DNA of 64,000 nucleotides, taken from assembly GCA_038503035.1 (NCBI GenBank), contig JAVSML010019013.1, positions 1 to 64,000 on the forward strand, read 5' to 3'. The notes below the pieces were generated by a model. The model was given only the letters and a program-made list of their open reading frames with translations, had not been told where the DNA came from and did no database searches. This DNA is from Crocodylus rhombifer. Taxonomy: Eukaryota > Chordata > Crocodylia > Crocodylidae. This document shows positions 1-12,337 of the stretch, in pieces; the first letter of the stretch is position 1; every line of letters begins with the position of its first letter. A program made the position numbers and the translations under genes.

Positions 1-1234
1 TGTGTGTGTGTGTGTGTGTATGAGTGACATTTCATTATAATCATGGAAAATACAAAAAGGGTTGTTATAAAGAGGATGGTGATTTTTGTGTCCACGGGAG
101 AAGGCAATTGAATATGAAGTAGCAGACTTGAATTTCGAGACAGAGATTTAGTTTACGTATTAGGAAGAACATTCTAAATATGAGGATGGCTGAGCACTGG
201 AACAGATTATTTAGGTCAAAATAAAAAGCCCACCACTGTGGTGAGAATCTGTGCCATTATCAGAGATACTGTTCTCTTGCTGTCTGCTGAAGTTTTTGGT
301 TAGTGGAAAGGCACGATGTGCTCTGTTTGGCACAGTGCATACTTATGTGCCCTCAGCAGGCCCCTCTCTTTGAGACTAGTGCTGTAGATATGAAGTACAT
401 TTTAGCCAGTAGCTGTAACTGCTGCTTACTCTGTGGCTCACAGAAAGGAAAAAGTAAATGTTGAAGAAGCAGAACTGACAAATCCCTGTGGTTGGAAGTT
501 TTCAAGTGTAGTTAGACAAACATTTGCACAGGACTGGAAGGGGCCTCCATGACCACTGAATCCAATCCCTTGCAGTTGCAGGCTCTTGTTAAGTGAAGGA
601 ATCCCTGCAAATCTTCACCTGATTCTCTTGCCTACAACTTACAATGAACAAATTCAGAAACACCCTATAAAATGCCATAGGGTAAAGTAGAGGCAACAAG
701 GGCACTGCAACAACAGAGAGAATGTTTTAATGAATGCTCAGAAGATTTTAGGAAAAGGACCATACCCACATTACAAAGGAAGGATTTCTCTTCCCCTCCC
801 CTCTGAGGGGAAGTCTGACTTAGAAGAAAAAATGCTTCTTGATCCTAAATCTGTGATAAATGACATTCTGGGTAGAAGAGGCAAAACTTCTAGCCAGAAT
901 CCTCTAGATTTTTGTAGAACTAACAGGGCCATCAGCACAGCTAGTGAAACAGTCTCCATAACCTTTAGTGTGACCTTAAGAATTAGAGAATGTCCCTAGG
1001 CCTCAAAAGCAGCCTCAAACAAGCAAGCAAAAAAAATCCCAGTTCCCAGAATCAGCAATTTTCATGAGGTGTGCCAGAACTCCCTATCCTGTTTTATACC
1101 GTTCCTTCTATAGAGGTACCCAGTTCATTCTCAAAGCGATGTAGGTTCTTTGCCCCTATCACTTTGCTTCAAAGAACCTTCCAAAACTTCACTCTTCTGA
1201 TGTGTCTTGGATGGTTTCAGAAGAAGTAATCTTG

Positions 1235-1293
1235 CCTTGACTAGAGTGTTGGTTCTTGAGGTCCTTTCCAGCCCTATTTATCTATGAATCCAA
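1235..1293 (+). mobile_element. Old CR1/L3-like LINE 3' end fragment
   Basis: The phrase GAGGTCCTTTCCAGCCC followed by ATTTATCTATGAATCC matches the usual 3' terminus of CR1-clade elements (a 'ggtcctttccagcc' block followed by a short ATTCTATG-like tail). Only the last 60 bp or so is recognisable. Confidence 0.5.
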
Positions 1294-2116
1294 GTTATGA
1301 GCTTTTCAGCTTATATAAAAAGTTCTTATAACTGAATCCTAAATGTGTGATCTTATTCTCTGTACTATTCAGAATCCCATTTCTATCACTTTAATTCTCA
1401 AGGTCATCCTGTTCTTCCTGTGTGTGGTTTTTTGTTTTTTGTTTTCCCCCCCCAATCCTTTTCTTTATACATGGAGATATATGCTGTATTGGCTATTTAA
1501 ACATAGGTCAAAATTAGAAATATATAGGGGAAGTGGCTTGTCTTTATTTCGTAATTCAGTTACAATATTTCCAAATAATCCCTATCTGTTGTGTGGTACC
1601 AGCCATGGTTCCAACTAAAATTAGCTGAAAGATCATAAAAGAAGCTGGGTCAAGCCCATAGTAATTATGTAAGGATGCTGTTGTAGATATTTGTTTATTA
1701 TTAGAGGAAACAAAAGTACTCTGTTAAGCAACAGTAACAGTCTTGTAGTTTATCGTCCTGCAACGCTTGTCTGATCTTTAGATCCGTATATATAAACAGT
1801 AACCAATCATGATTAACTGTACAGGAATTTGCAAATTCAAGAAGACGCAGGATCTTGGCTATAAATCAAATGACCATCATTCATGCATAGATATCTTAAA
1901 CACTTGGTTCTAAAACAAGGACTATGCAAAATAGTATTTGATCTTTGTATACGTATTTTTATTTGCAAATTTGACCTATGCCGAAGTTTCCCTTTGAGCA
2001 TTTTATAATGTCTGTATATTTGCAGTAACTGCAACCAGGTTGTACTTGGAGGCAAGAATCTTTTCTTATTTATGTTTGGAACACTTCACTAACATAGATG
2101 CTGGAAGCCACTATAC

Positions 2117-2392
2117 CAGTGGTTCTTGACCATTTTAGATGCAGAGAACCCCTCAGAAAGTGCTAGCTCTTAGCTTTCATACATTTCTTGACTGCAGAAA
2201 AACAATAGAGGAATTCTGCTGTTGCAAAGAGCTCAGCCAATGAGAGGTCAGAATATTTTTGATACTTTGGATTCCTATTTGAAATCTCTGGGTTTATCTT
2301 GTGAATTGGCATTTGCACACCTAATATTGGCAGCACCCTGGAAAGGATTTCATGGCATCTCGGGTGCCATGGCACCTGCTTGAGAATCACTG
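2117..2392. mobile_element. hAT-like non-autonomous DNA transposon
   Basis: The left end reads CAGTGGTTCTTGACC and the right end, reverse-complemented, reads CAGTGATTCTCAAGC. This is a terminal inverted repeat of the CAGTGGTTCTCAA type found in hAT elements. The flanking 8-mers CACTATAC (2109-2116) and AACTACAA (2393-2400) match at 5 of 8 positions, consistent with an old target-site duplication. There is no transposase; at 276 bp it is a MITE. Confidence 0.7.
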
Positions 2393-2474
2393 AACTACAA
2401 CAAAGAATGAGGGTTCATAAAGGGCAGGGGGAGGGCAAGGGGGGTTCTGAATCTGCTTCTTTGAAGTTTTAGCC

Positions 2475-2735
2475 CAGGGATGTTACACATTGGGCTCACG
2501 GGCTGGATCCAGCCTGTAGAGTTTTGTGTTATCCGATCCACAGGACTCCTGGAGGAGTGGGGATCACCACCAAATTCCAGGGCAAATCACCTCACTGGGT
2601 GCTTTTTGATGGTGGTGGGATGAGTGACACCTGAATTAACCCTCACAGTTCCCTGATACCTGTTGTTTTGCTGACACCACTGCTTGTCTTGCTGCTGGAG
2701 GTGGGTCTGGATCTGGTCTAGTTTGACACCCCCCA
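2475..2735. mobile_element. hAT-like non-autonomous DNA transposon
   Basis: The left end CAGGGATGTTACACATTGGG pairs with the right end GTTTGACACCCCCCA, matching hAT termini of the CAGGGGTGTCAAAC type. Next to the left end is the phrase GGGCTGGATCCAGCC, frequent in this family. Flanking 8-mers TTTTAGCC and TCCTAGCC (2736-2743) agree at 6 of 8 sites. Confidence 0.65.
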
Positions 2736-3182
2736 TCCTAGCCTAATGTCCTAACCACTGGCCTGTCCTCATCATTATTGAAAGTCAGTGGTGCTTAGTC
2801 TTTATATATACTACTGCATTTAAACAAGAGGCTTTGATACCGAGTGACTTGAGTGTGCTTTTGGAAATTTTGTTCGTTGTCTTTGATTTGCTTTTCACTG
2901 CCTAAATGCATACAATATTTGCAATGGTACTTTTCTATAATGTCAATTCACATAGTTATGGTACTGAGGAGTTGCATCATTCTTCCCCAGGTTGTATTTG
3001 TTTAAAAAGAACCTGGCTAATATTATGTGATTTGAAAGCAAACTGACAATACTGTAATGTTCTAAGATGAATTAGTAATGCTAAATGGGATTAAATTTTA
3101 GAGGTTCATATTAGAAGATTTTTTTTAATTATCCAGCTCTTTTCCTGTTATCATGCAAGTATTTCACTTTTTTCATTTTTAG

Positions 3183-3267
3183 ATTTACAAATCAACAAAA
3201 TGCAATGACATGCGCCAAACAGGTTACTGTCCACGGGGTCCATTTTGTGCATTTGCACATGTTGAAA
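3183..3267 (+). CDS. UNKL: UNKL exon with last CCCH zinc finger (first visible exon)
   Basis: An AG acceptor ends at 3182 after a T-rich tract, and the GTGAGT donor starts at 3268. The 85-bp exon reads 28 codons plus one base and encodes a complete CCCH finger with spacing C-x8-C-x5-C-x3-H (STKCNDMRQTGYCPRGPFC, then AFAH). In the unkempt family the CCCH fingers bind RNA, and this one is the last finger before the disordered linker. The start codon and earlier fingers must lie upstream of the window, because the exon opens in mid-protein in phase 0. The exon ends in phase 1 (one base carried over), which fits both candidate next exons, at 12338 and at 12670. The family is certain. UNKL is preferred over UNK because the downstream exons match UNKL features that I know of, including the C-terminal domain. 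Confidence 0.9.
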
Positions 3268-4500
3268 GTGAGTATGAGAACAATTATTCAATATCAATAT
3301 TAATCAAGCTACTACCATCATTTATAACTGGAGGTTTCAAAGGCATGTTTTAACAAGTTTATGCATTTTAGGAACATGCTTGATCTGATGTTCTGTGATC
3401 TCATATCTGTTTTTCATCACTGAACATTACAATGGGGGTGTATTGCTTTTTGCATCAAATTTGCACCAGCAGAAATGGAAGATGCATTTGCTTTTTAGAG
3501 CTGTAGCCTGTCCTTATTGTTTCAGGCCCCATCCTGCAAATTCGGGCATACGTACTTCACTGCAAACGTCTTAGGAAACCCTTTGACTTTGCTTACGCTG
3601 TTGCTCAGAGTTAAGCAATTTTGCAAACATTTGCAGGAACAGGGACTTCAGATAGTCTTCAAAGAGATGCCAAACCACAGGATGCATCCCTACTCTTTTT
3701 TTTCCTGTCTCCATCACACCGAGGTTCTTGTATCAGGAAAGAGATGCATTCTTTCAAACAGACCTCCTGCTGCTTTGAACATTTGTCCTCACAGATTCCA
3801 TTCTGGGTGCCCATGATTAGATTCTTTTTTAATTTTATTATCTGTTGTGGTCATGCATATGCCCTGCTAGTTTCTTCTGACAGCCTATGGTGCAGGAGGA
3901 AATGCCAGCAGTATTCATGCTTCTCTTCCAATCTGTGACTCCTGTCTTGTGAGCTTTAGCTTTTAATATACACATTTTTATTACTGACAACTTTTTATAT
4001 GGCGGCCAAAAGAATAAGTCAAATACTTAATTAGGACCTGATCTTGACCACTGTCCTTCCACCTATATAGAGGGGTCCCTCCTCCACAGTCAAGGCGGGA
4101 TCCAAATGTCCAGGCTTCAGTCACTGTTCATCCTGTGACTCTGCTGTACAGATCCGTGACGGAATTTGTCAGTCTTTGACCTGTCTGGGAAAGTATGTTC
4201 TAGACCACTGTTCAGTATAACAGCAGTTCTTCAAAAAAAAACTTTTAAGAACAGGGAAGCTTACTGGAGGTTATGTTTACTCTAGAAGTCCATGCAGTCT
4301 GCGTCTCTGAGATGCTCAGGAAAGATCAGCGTATCTTGGTGCCAACCAGTTACAGTTCCACTTTGTCGCTGTTGGCCTTTCACTTCTGTGGCTTTGGTGC
4401 TGTTAAAGAGGAAGGAAGTGGCACATAGCTGAAAAAACTGAGAAGTGGATCATCATCCCTAGTTCTTACTGAGACACTCAGATCTTCTTCCCAAAGCCAT

Positions 4501-4628
4501 TGTTCTTCATAAGCAAAAGATTTTGATTTCTTTTCCTTTTGGCAAGATGTGATCTTTTTGACATCCTTGGAACTGGACTTCCCTTAGTGCCTTTTCAGCC
4601 TGTTAGGTCGTCTTCCCTGAGAGAGCCT
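4501..4628 (+). repeat. 128-bp direct repeat, copy 1
   Basis: Identical to 7712-7839 except for two substitutions (GACATCC versus GGCATCC; GGTCGTC versus GGTCTTC). Flanks on both sides differ completely between the copies. It lies inside the degenerate DIRS-like region. Confidence 0.9.
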
Positions 4629-5540
4629 GACAGTGAAATAGCAGGCTGTCATTAACCATTTCTTCATTTCCTGGGAACCACATTATATCTGGCACCTTGA
4701 CTTTGGGGACCATTTCCACTACCAAGAACTTTGGTGACTGGCCTTGTGGGTAGTAGCAAATGCTCCTTCTCGAGCTCCAGACAGTCCTGGTACTGGGCAC
4801 TTTGGCACCAGAGTTGTTTGTAGTACTGACTGATCATTTGATTGACCCACTGAAGGAGTCTCCACTTAGGGAGTACTTTGGGATTGTAATCTTCAGACAG
4901 CTACTGGACTCAACGAGATGTGCATCCAGCACTCCAGAAAAATGTGAGGTCAATTGAAGAAGTTTATTTTTTCTCCTCCATGAAGGTTATTAAGCATTCA
5001 GTTCTCTTCCCCATTCTCCTTGTGTTTGGTGTAGTGATGGGCCAGCAGGGAATGTTTGGAGGACAACCCAGAAAAGTGAAAAAGAGACACTGAGCTCTCT
5101 TTAAGAAGTAACCATTCTAGTAGCCTCCAATGAAACCTTCCCTTATTCCTCTAGGAGATGAGCCTTTCTGCCAAGGAGTCCGTGTTAGTTTACCCAAGTA
5201 AGATTTCCCTCTCCAAAGATGAGAGTGCATCCTGCTCAAGCTCAGTCTTAGGAGTGTGGGAAGTATTTCCAAGGAAAAGACAAGGTATTAGTTGATTCTG
5301 TGCAGCAATTTAAGTAATGTGTTCAGAGAGAGGCCTAAACTGGAATGCTCTTCTGAAGTTTTGATATGCTCAGATTTGGAGATTTGTTTCCGTTTACTGT
5401 CTTCCCAACAGATATAGATTTTATCTGTTGATCGGACAGTCAGTCACCACTACCACCTTTTCAGGAGGATTTCAAAACCTTTCATGATCTCCTCAAGAGA
5501 ATTAGATCATGCAGCCAGACATAATTCAAGAGAGAGAAAA

Positions 5541-5649
5541 ATAAGTTGCTAGGTGTGTTTCATTCACTTGTACCAGATTTGCAATAAGGCCTAATTAGTA
5601 AGCATTGTAATTCTCTCTGGTACAGGTGAATGAAAGACACCTAGCTTAT
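5541..5649. repeat. Palindromic hairpin, arms about 35 bp
   Basis: The left arm 5541-5577 (core AGGTGTGTTTCATTCACTTG, then TACCAGA) is the reverse complement of 5616-5649 (TCTGGTACAGGTGAATGAAA, then GACACCTAGC) apart from two substitutions and a 3-bp gap. The loop is 38 bp. It may be a small fold-back MITE or part of the surrounding element. Confidence 0.8.
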
Positions 5650-6394
5650 AGTTCAATAAGGCCACGAGAACTCCAAACAGCGAAGCCCCTGCAAAAGAGG
5701 AGCGAGCCAAAGCATCTATTGATCTGAGATGTTCCAGATAACTCAGCTGTTGTACCCTGCTCTCCACATGCGTTTTCTTTTATGGGATAAGCCAGTTACC
5801 ATCAGTAACAGGCTACCTGCACAGAAGCAGGAGGAACTAAAGGCCTTCACAATGGAGGGCCATATGGCCAGCCTTCTAAACTAACTACTCTCAGCATCTC
5901 AGACACAATAGCCAAAAACGTGGCAGCTCGTAAAATGCTTGTCCTAGTTTCAGTGGTGTGGCATTTCCTACCAGGTTCATAAAACTAAGAATAACCTTTG
6001 CTTTGAGTGGGGGGTGGCAGGAGTGCAGCTGCTTCTCCTCCTACCTCTTAAATGACAGGAGAGATGATAATATCTTCAGAGCTACAAAGGTAAACCTCAC
6101 TGTCTCAGGAGCAGTATTCATCTGAACTTCCCCATAAGAAGCAGAGGCTTCATAGCTATTGTCTACATGCATCTTCATTGTCTGTCTTGCAGCCCGGACC
6201 TTTCTTGAAAAGGCAGTTCTTATGTACATTATACTACACTCTTTGCTTCAGGTTATCAGATATGACACTACCATTAGAGGATCTGCCTTACAGTCTTACC
6301 TGAAGACTGACTTTTTCCCATCTGCTGCTGAGGGGTCTGCTTACTAGTTTCTAAGAGTGGAGTCTGTGTAGACAAATAATTGAAGGAGAAAAAA

Positions 6395-6718
6395 CTTAGC
6401 CTTACAGTAACTGTGGTTCTTTGAAATGTGTTGTCCATTCTGATTCCATAACCTACTTTCCATGCCTACTAATCAGAATCTTTGCTTACAGGATTTGATT
6501 TTGATAAAGGAAGTGAGTGGTGGGTGGTTGTGGCTGTCTGGGTCATATTATGTTCTTGTCCCTGGCAGCTTGTAGAGTGTGTGGACCAGAGCTGTGAACA
6601 CAGCAGATGCTACTATTTAAAAAAAAAAAGTGTGAACTTACTTGCACAGAAAACATGCGCACAAGAGTAGAATCATCTGAACAATGTATCTAAAAGTACA
6701 AGAATTACTGTAGCTAAG
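6395..6718. repeat. Degenerate terminal inverted repeat pair
   Basis: The segment 6395-6448 (CTTAGCCTTACAGTAACTGT and on) is inversely repeated at 6668-6718 (ending ATTACTGTAGCTAAG) with roughly 70% agreement by eye. The interior is 220 bp and includes an A11 run. A related left-arm block occurs at 24672-24730. Confidence 0.6.
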
Positions 6719-7711
6719 TAAGAGTCCTTTTCAGTATTCATTTATTGTCTGGGAAGAGCTATGGTACTTCAATAGTCATCAACTTTCCAGTAAAACTGGA
6801 GACCCTGTATTTCACCTAATAAGTAAACTACTAAATGTTGTCTCATGTCATCAAAAAATCTGAACTTGATTTATTTAACTCTCAAGGCTAAGTTCGATTG
6901 ATGAGAACAACATGCATATTGGGAAGGGGAAGCAGGAAGAGTACAACACAGTGCAGCAGAGGCAGAAATTTGGCGTTTATATTGTTTTTAGTAAGAGAAG
7001 TACCAGCAGATGGTCAGATTCTCTTCTCCTGCACACACTTTTCAGCTGTGTTGAATGAATGATTTGTGTGTGGAGTATGAGAGCTGATTGTAGAAACACT
7101 AGGTACAGGTGAAGGGCAGAGAAGGATAATGGTAGCATAGTGAGGGGTGCTCATAATTAAATCAGGACTTTCTTCTGGTAATGTACAAGGGGAGTACAAG
7201 TTGTATGTGAAGCATGGAGCTAAATTGAGATATGCTGGGAGAAGAGGAGTACAGTTTGAAATGACATTAGGTAGGAACAGGAAACTTGGATGGCCTGTTC
7301 TTTCTGTCACCATTCTCTTATACAGCTCTCATCAGTGTGGTATCAGTGTCTCTCCTGATGGCAGCTTGTCCATATGTATTTATATAGGACGGCACGCAAA
7401 CTGAGAGGAAAGAAGGAGGGTGGTGTCTGTAGTCGGGGAGCTTACGTCATGAACAAGATAAAGAATAGGCTTATCTCAGCTTTTCCTTTGTGCCCTGGCC
7501 CCTATATGCCAGTCCCCCTGCCCTTAATGAGGCCCTTATTCCCCAGAACAGGTTGTCCCTCACAGCTCAATTTGTGCACACGTGCCTGAACCTTATCTGT
7601 CATTTTGCATTAAATGATTTGGACAGGCACAGTCTCTTATACTGATTTCTTTCTTAGTATATGGTGGGGAGCATTCCTTCATCTTCTGGGGTTTTTTGTT
7701 TTTGTTTTTGG

Positions 7712-7839
7712 TGTTCTTCATAAGCAAAAGATTTTGATTTCTTTTCCTTTTGGCAAGATGTGATCTTTTTGGCATCCTTGGAACTGGACTTCCCTTAGTG
7801 CCTTTTCAGCCTGTTAGGTCTTCTTCCCTGAGAGAGCCT
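7712..7839 (+). repeat. 128-bp direct repeat, copy 2
   Basis: Second copy of 4501-4628, 3211 bp downstream, with 126 of 128 bases the same. It is preceded by a T/G-rich tract (GTTTTTTGTTTTTGTTTTTG), which may be an insertion tail or a slippage product. Confidence 0.9.
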
Positions 7840-8517
7840 AGAACCTGGCATAGTTTCCTGAAGAGTCTTATTTGATGACTGGGGAAGGGAGTACCCATTT
7901 CCAAAGGATAAAGATGGTAAGGAGCAGTCAGTTGCTTCTAAAATTATTGGCTAGGGAATTAGTTAGTCAGCTGTTTCTGAAAGCAGAAGAAGGGGTAAAT
8001 ACATGTGCCCACCTGAATTAATGTTGTTGTTTGTTTTTTAAATGCCAAACATAAAGAGCACCGTAACAGCGTGCCATCCTCAGGGGCATTTGAACTTGCC
8101 TGGAGGCATGCCAGAGTACGTTTATATTTGAATTTTCTTTTGGGAGCAGACTTCCCTTCATTCGTCTGTCACGTCTTGATGTTTCTTTGGATTCTTCAAG
8201 AGGAGGCTGCCCCAGGGCTTCCCAGAGTTGGTCTATGCTTACACACACTGGAGGTGATAAGCTTCGGCCGTAACGGCTGTTTGCATGACTCCATACCACC
8301 CCTTTATTGTGCCCCATGCCTCACAGGTGATATATGCATTTTGTGTTCCCTCTGGGGTCTAGGCCAGTGCAGCTACTGTCCCTTTTTATGAAGCTAAGCT
8401 GTCTAGCTTAGACCCGTTATGTTGGGCCTGGCTTTGAGGCTGTAGCTCCAATCAATCTTACTCTTGTCTCTGGACCCCTGGTCCTATACAGCTGTGCCTC
8501 TGGCACCAGGCTCTCTG

Positions 8518-9070
8518 CAAGGTTCCCTCTAAGGTGCGCGTGTGCGCAGCCATGCACACAAGTAAAAGTCTTGCCATGCACCAACTTTTTAAGGCCTCAC
8601 ACCCACCGGGGTAGAAGCTGGGCTGCGGCATGGGACACTTACCAAAGGTAAACTCCTCCCCAAGGTGAGGCAAGGGTGGGGGTGGTGGTCTGGCATAGGC
8701 TCCGCTGGCTCCGGGGAACCGCTGCTCTCCCCCCCATTGCCTGTGGGAGTGAAGCGGCACGTGGCATCAGGGCTGAGGAGTGGAGCAGTTCCCTGGAGCC
8801 AGCAGAACCTGCAGAGCAGTTCTCAGGAGCTAGCAGAGACTTTGCCAGCCCCAGCCTCCATGCCTGCCTTCACCTCGAGGAGAAGCTGAGTGAGGCTCTG
8901 CCAGCTCTGGGGAACTGCTCCACAGGCCCTTGTCCCCTAGCCCCCGCTGCCTGCCTCGGGTGAGGAATGAGGAGAGCTTACTTTTGTTAAGTGTCCCACG
9001 CTGCAGCAAAAGGTGGAGGCGGGACCAAAGTGGCACGTTTACAGACCGCTACTCCTTAGAGGGAACACTG
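8518..9070. mobile_element. Complete hAT MITE with perfect 8-bp target-site duplication
   Basis: The left end is CAAGGTTCCCTCTAAGG and the right end (reverse complement) is CAGTGTTCCCTCTAAGG, so 13 terminal bases pair perfectly. It is flanked by identical 8-bp duplications GCTCTCTG at 8510-8517 and 9071-9078, the target-site length of hAT transposases. The 553-bp interior is GC-rich and has open frames in several phases but no transposase motif. Best-preserved small transposon in the window. Confidence 0.92.
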
Positions 9071-10219
9071 GCTCTCTGTCCCCTCTATCTGTACCCCTGT
9101 AGGGGATACTGGGGCCTCCACCTACCTTTTAGCCCCTGCTCTGCTGGCAGGCTGTGCTGGGAGACTCTGGCCTTAAAGGGACTGCTCTGTCTCCTGGTAA
9201 CAAGGCTAGGTCTCCCTGGTACAGGCACCTTCTGCTAATTTTCTTGGTGTTTGGCCCAAATCAGCCCCTGGATGGAGAGCAGACAGCTGAAGGTAAAAAA
9301 TCAGGGAGCTGAAGGGTAGTCTGAGATGGTGCTGAGAAAAGAAAGGATATACTTCCAAGAACTTGCTCCTATAATACCACCTGCTGTCTAAGGTATCTAT
9401 TCCCACATTACATTAGTCCAGAGCTTCTCAGTGCAATTGGTGCCCAAATTACTATTGTGACAAAAATGTCCACTTACAACTGATTCTTTAGAAGATTGTA
9501 TTCCCTGGCTGAACCCGGACCTGGCCACATTAACCCATGGATTTCATATCTACAGGCTTAATTAATATAATTTCTATCTAAGAATGAAGTACCACCTGGA
9601 AAAGTTTTTTTTAAATAAGAATCACAACAGTCTGGTGTAGTCTCACTAGCCCCATGATAACATATGCTAGTGCTTTGCACTGGCAGTCTTTCTAAGTGCT
9701 CTGTCCTGTTGTTTAAAGACCCTGGTGGGACTGATCCACATAATTTCTTCCCAAACACCCTTAGCCTTCCATAGCATCTACATTTCCCTGGAAAAAAAAT
9801 GAATGGTTAAATAAGTGGGACAGGCTTGTGTAATGTAGGAGTTGGAACTTTCTTTGGGGTAAACTAACAGAGTAGTATTTACTCTTTCAGGGAATTGGAA
9901 TCTGTCACCCCTGTTCAGTATTCAGAATTTGATACAAAACTAACTTTCCTTCAATAAATCAATCCTTAACTATTTAAGCTATTTTTTGTAGCCTAGGAAG
10001 GAAGAAGTATTATTTTAAAATGTGAGAGGCACTCATATAATACTACTGTCTTTGGGTCGGTATTAGTATGCAAGCATTCTCATTGATAAGAAAGAAAGCT
10101 GGAGCAGTGGCCTAGAGGACAGCATGTGTGAAGTAATTGGTACAGTAGTCATGGTGTGAGAGATGGCTGGCTAAAGCTTTCCCTGCAGGGCATAGGGGCT
10201 AGGGGCAGAAGTTACCCAC

Positions 10220-11010
10220 AAGCTGGTTTAAGTGATCAGAAACTGGTTTAATCCTGTAACAGAACAGAAGTTCACTGCACATAAGTCAGTTTCAAAATGG
10301 CTGAAACTGGTTTAAGATAAACCTGGTTGAATGTAGTATCAGACTTAACTGATTTAGGTCAAACCAGTTTATGAAACTTCTGTCCCAGACCCCTTCCTGG
10401 TTCAAGTTAAATCAGAGTCCTCCAGCATCCCAGCATGCTTTGCAGTCCTGGGCTGTGCTGTGCTGTCTGCTTCAGAGAGCAGGGCTGGCCCTGCCCCTCT
10501 GCTTCCTAGCTGGAACAGTGAGGGCTGTCTCACTGACTACCCCCAGGCAAACCCTGGCTGGGATCTGGGGCCAGGAAGGGTTCAACTCGGTTTCCCTTGA
10601 GTACCAAGCTGCCCTGCCCTGCCCTCCTGGTTTACTGAGTGCTAGCTGTGACTATAGACTAAAAATCCCAGAGGCACCTGGAAGCAGGAAGAAATGATCA
10701 GCAACCCTGCAGAGTCCTGCTGTTGTGATTGTGGGCTGCAAATCCCAAAGATCGGGGGGGGGGGGGCAACAGAAGCAGGAAGGAAACACACAGCCCATGC
10801 TGGCTATGTGCCAGAGAGCTGTGCTGTAGTGTCATGTCTGTCTGTCCGTCCCCGTGTGGTCCCCCCCCCGCCCTGCCCTGCCCCCCCTGCGTTTCTGGCT
10901 TTAGCCACTGCAGGCGTGTGGCTTCATTTCCTGGCGATCAAAATTGATTGTCTGCTCATCTGCATATTGGTTCAATCTTTGCAGGTTAGACTAACGTGCA
11001 AAGGCTGAAT
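10220..11010. repeat. Interspersed repeat rich in AAACTGGTTTAA motifs
   Basis: Variants of AACTGGTTTAA occur at about 10221, 10239 and 10305 and in inverted form (CAAACCAGTTTATG) near 10360. The interior is GC-rich, with a 13-G run near 10755 and C-rich CTGCCCTGCC units. The AAACCAGTTTA-type ends and GC-rich core look like a non-autonomous DNA element, but I cannot define the termini. Confidence 0.35.
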
Positions 11011-12337
11011 TAATTCAGCCTTGGGCTTTTTGACTGTACTTAGCCAGGGTGGCTGTGACTGGAATTGCTCTCGCAAAGCAGTGCAGACATGGGAGTAAGT
11101 CAGATGAGTTGATGGTAATGTCACTTGTCATTTCAGTTATTCAGTCTGAACAAAGAAGCAGGAGGAAGCTAGCAGTGCTTCCTCTTCAGAGTGTGCTGTT
11201 TAGGCCCATTGTGTGTACATCACGGGGTTCCCATTTTGCTTAATCTGAAGCCTGTCCATACAGTGCTAGGTACTGTGTTGGGTTTTTTTTGTTTGTTTGG
11301 GTTTTTTTGCTGCCTTGTGTTAATTCCCCCTGCTCTTGCACTTTAATGTTGATAATGGAAATGAGATATCCTGTTTGTTCACGCAGGACAAAAATAGGCA
11401 AATTATGATAAAGCAAACAGAATTAGGTGCACAAAATGAAATCATCTGAAAAAAGTCCTTACCTATATCTCTATCCTGAAGAAAGACATCAGCATACAAT
11501 ACTCACTGTCATCTGCTTATTATTATGGCTTGTACTCTTGTGTATGATGTTTTAACTGTTAATTGTGTTTGGCAGAAGCGAGATTCACATTTGGACCTTA
11601 GACTTACTTTATTTAGGACCCTCCAGAAATACATTGATGAACAATAATTAACAATAAATGTGAGGAATTCTTGCAAAATTGTGGTATTTCTGTAGGGATT
11701 AATAAAATGCTATTTTTTTTCAGACCTGCTTATTATTTTAATACCTGATATGTATGAATCAGGAAGATTAGGAAGGTTGTTATCTGTGGCTGGTGTATTA
11801 AACCAAACATCCTTTACTAAGGTGTTATCTGACTCAAAAATCTAGGTATCCTAACCTCCTTTGTAAATGTCGTTATAAGCAGTGCCTTTTTATTTCCAAG
11901 AAAGCAGTAAACAGTGAGCATCTAAATTAAGTCAATATGTGAAATTTTCAGTAGATTAGTCCAGTTGTTTGGGACATCTCAGATAGACATGCATTTCCAG
12001 TTATCAGAAAATCCAGTCCAGGCTAAGAAAAGGAACAATCTGGCAGTTAATACTGATGTTGAAATTGACATTCTGTTGTCTTATACCTGATTACAATGCA
12101 GGGTGGAAGTTCCAGTTTTTTTGGACATAATGTTACGTATTCACTCAGTCTGGCTGTAGACTGAAAAAACGGAGGAGGTGAGTGCAAGCAGGAACTCGCT
12201 TAACAATATTATGGCTATATTTACAACCCAGATTCCTGGAAGTGCTGTCTTTAAACCTAGAGCAGACTAGGTTTTAGATAATGGAGCAAAATCTATAATA
12301 AGACTTTAAATACCTTGGATCTTTTTTCCTTTAACAG

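Larger units (their letters stand above)
1..3182 (+). other. UNKL: UNKL intron upstream of first visible exon (partial)
   Basis: No exon is visible here; the earlier CCCH-finger exons lie outside the window. Position 1-20 is the end of a (TG)n microsatellite. Around 535-600 there is weak resemblance to an inverted CR1 3' end, and 1235-1293 ends like a sense CR1 3' end (GAGGTCCTTTCCAGCCC). Two small hAT-like elements sit at 2117-2392 and 2475-2735. The rest is unique AT-rich sequence. Confidence 0.6.
4480..6730 (+). mobile_element. Degenerate DIRS-like retroelement remnant
   Basis: A broken gag-like segment is suggested near 5470-5500, where TTTCAGGAGGATTTC leads into codons resembling FQEDFKTFHDLLKRI. 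The 3' side carries a terminal block CAGTAACTGTGGTTCTTTG (6407-6425), which I associate with the ends of sauropsid DIRS-type elements. Its inverted partner lies at 6668-6718. Stops and frameshifts are everywhere, so no protein can be made. The family assignment is inference from remembered patterns. Confidence 0.4.

Noticed and set aside
8018..8391. Frames of about 100 codons on opposite strands
   Set aside because: No splice sites in phase and no homology to unkempt-family exons. Located in intron beside a hAT element.
10371..11008. Frames of 108 and 104 codons in a GC-rich segment
   Set aside because: Low-complexity C- and G-rich repeat core, with no supporting signals.
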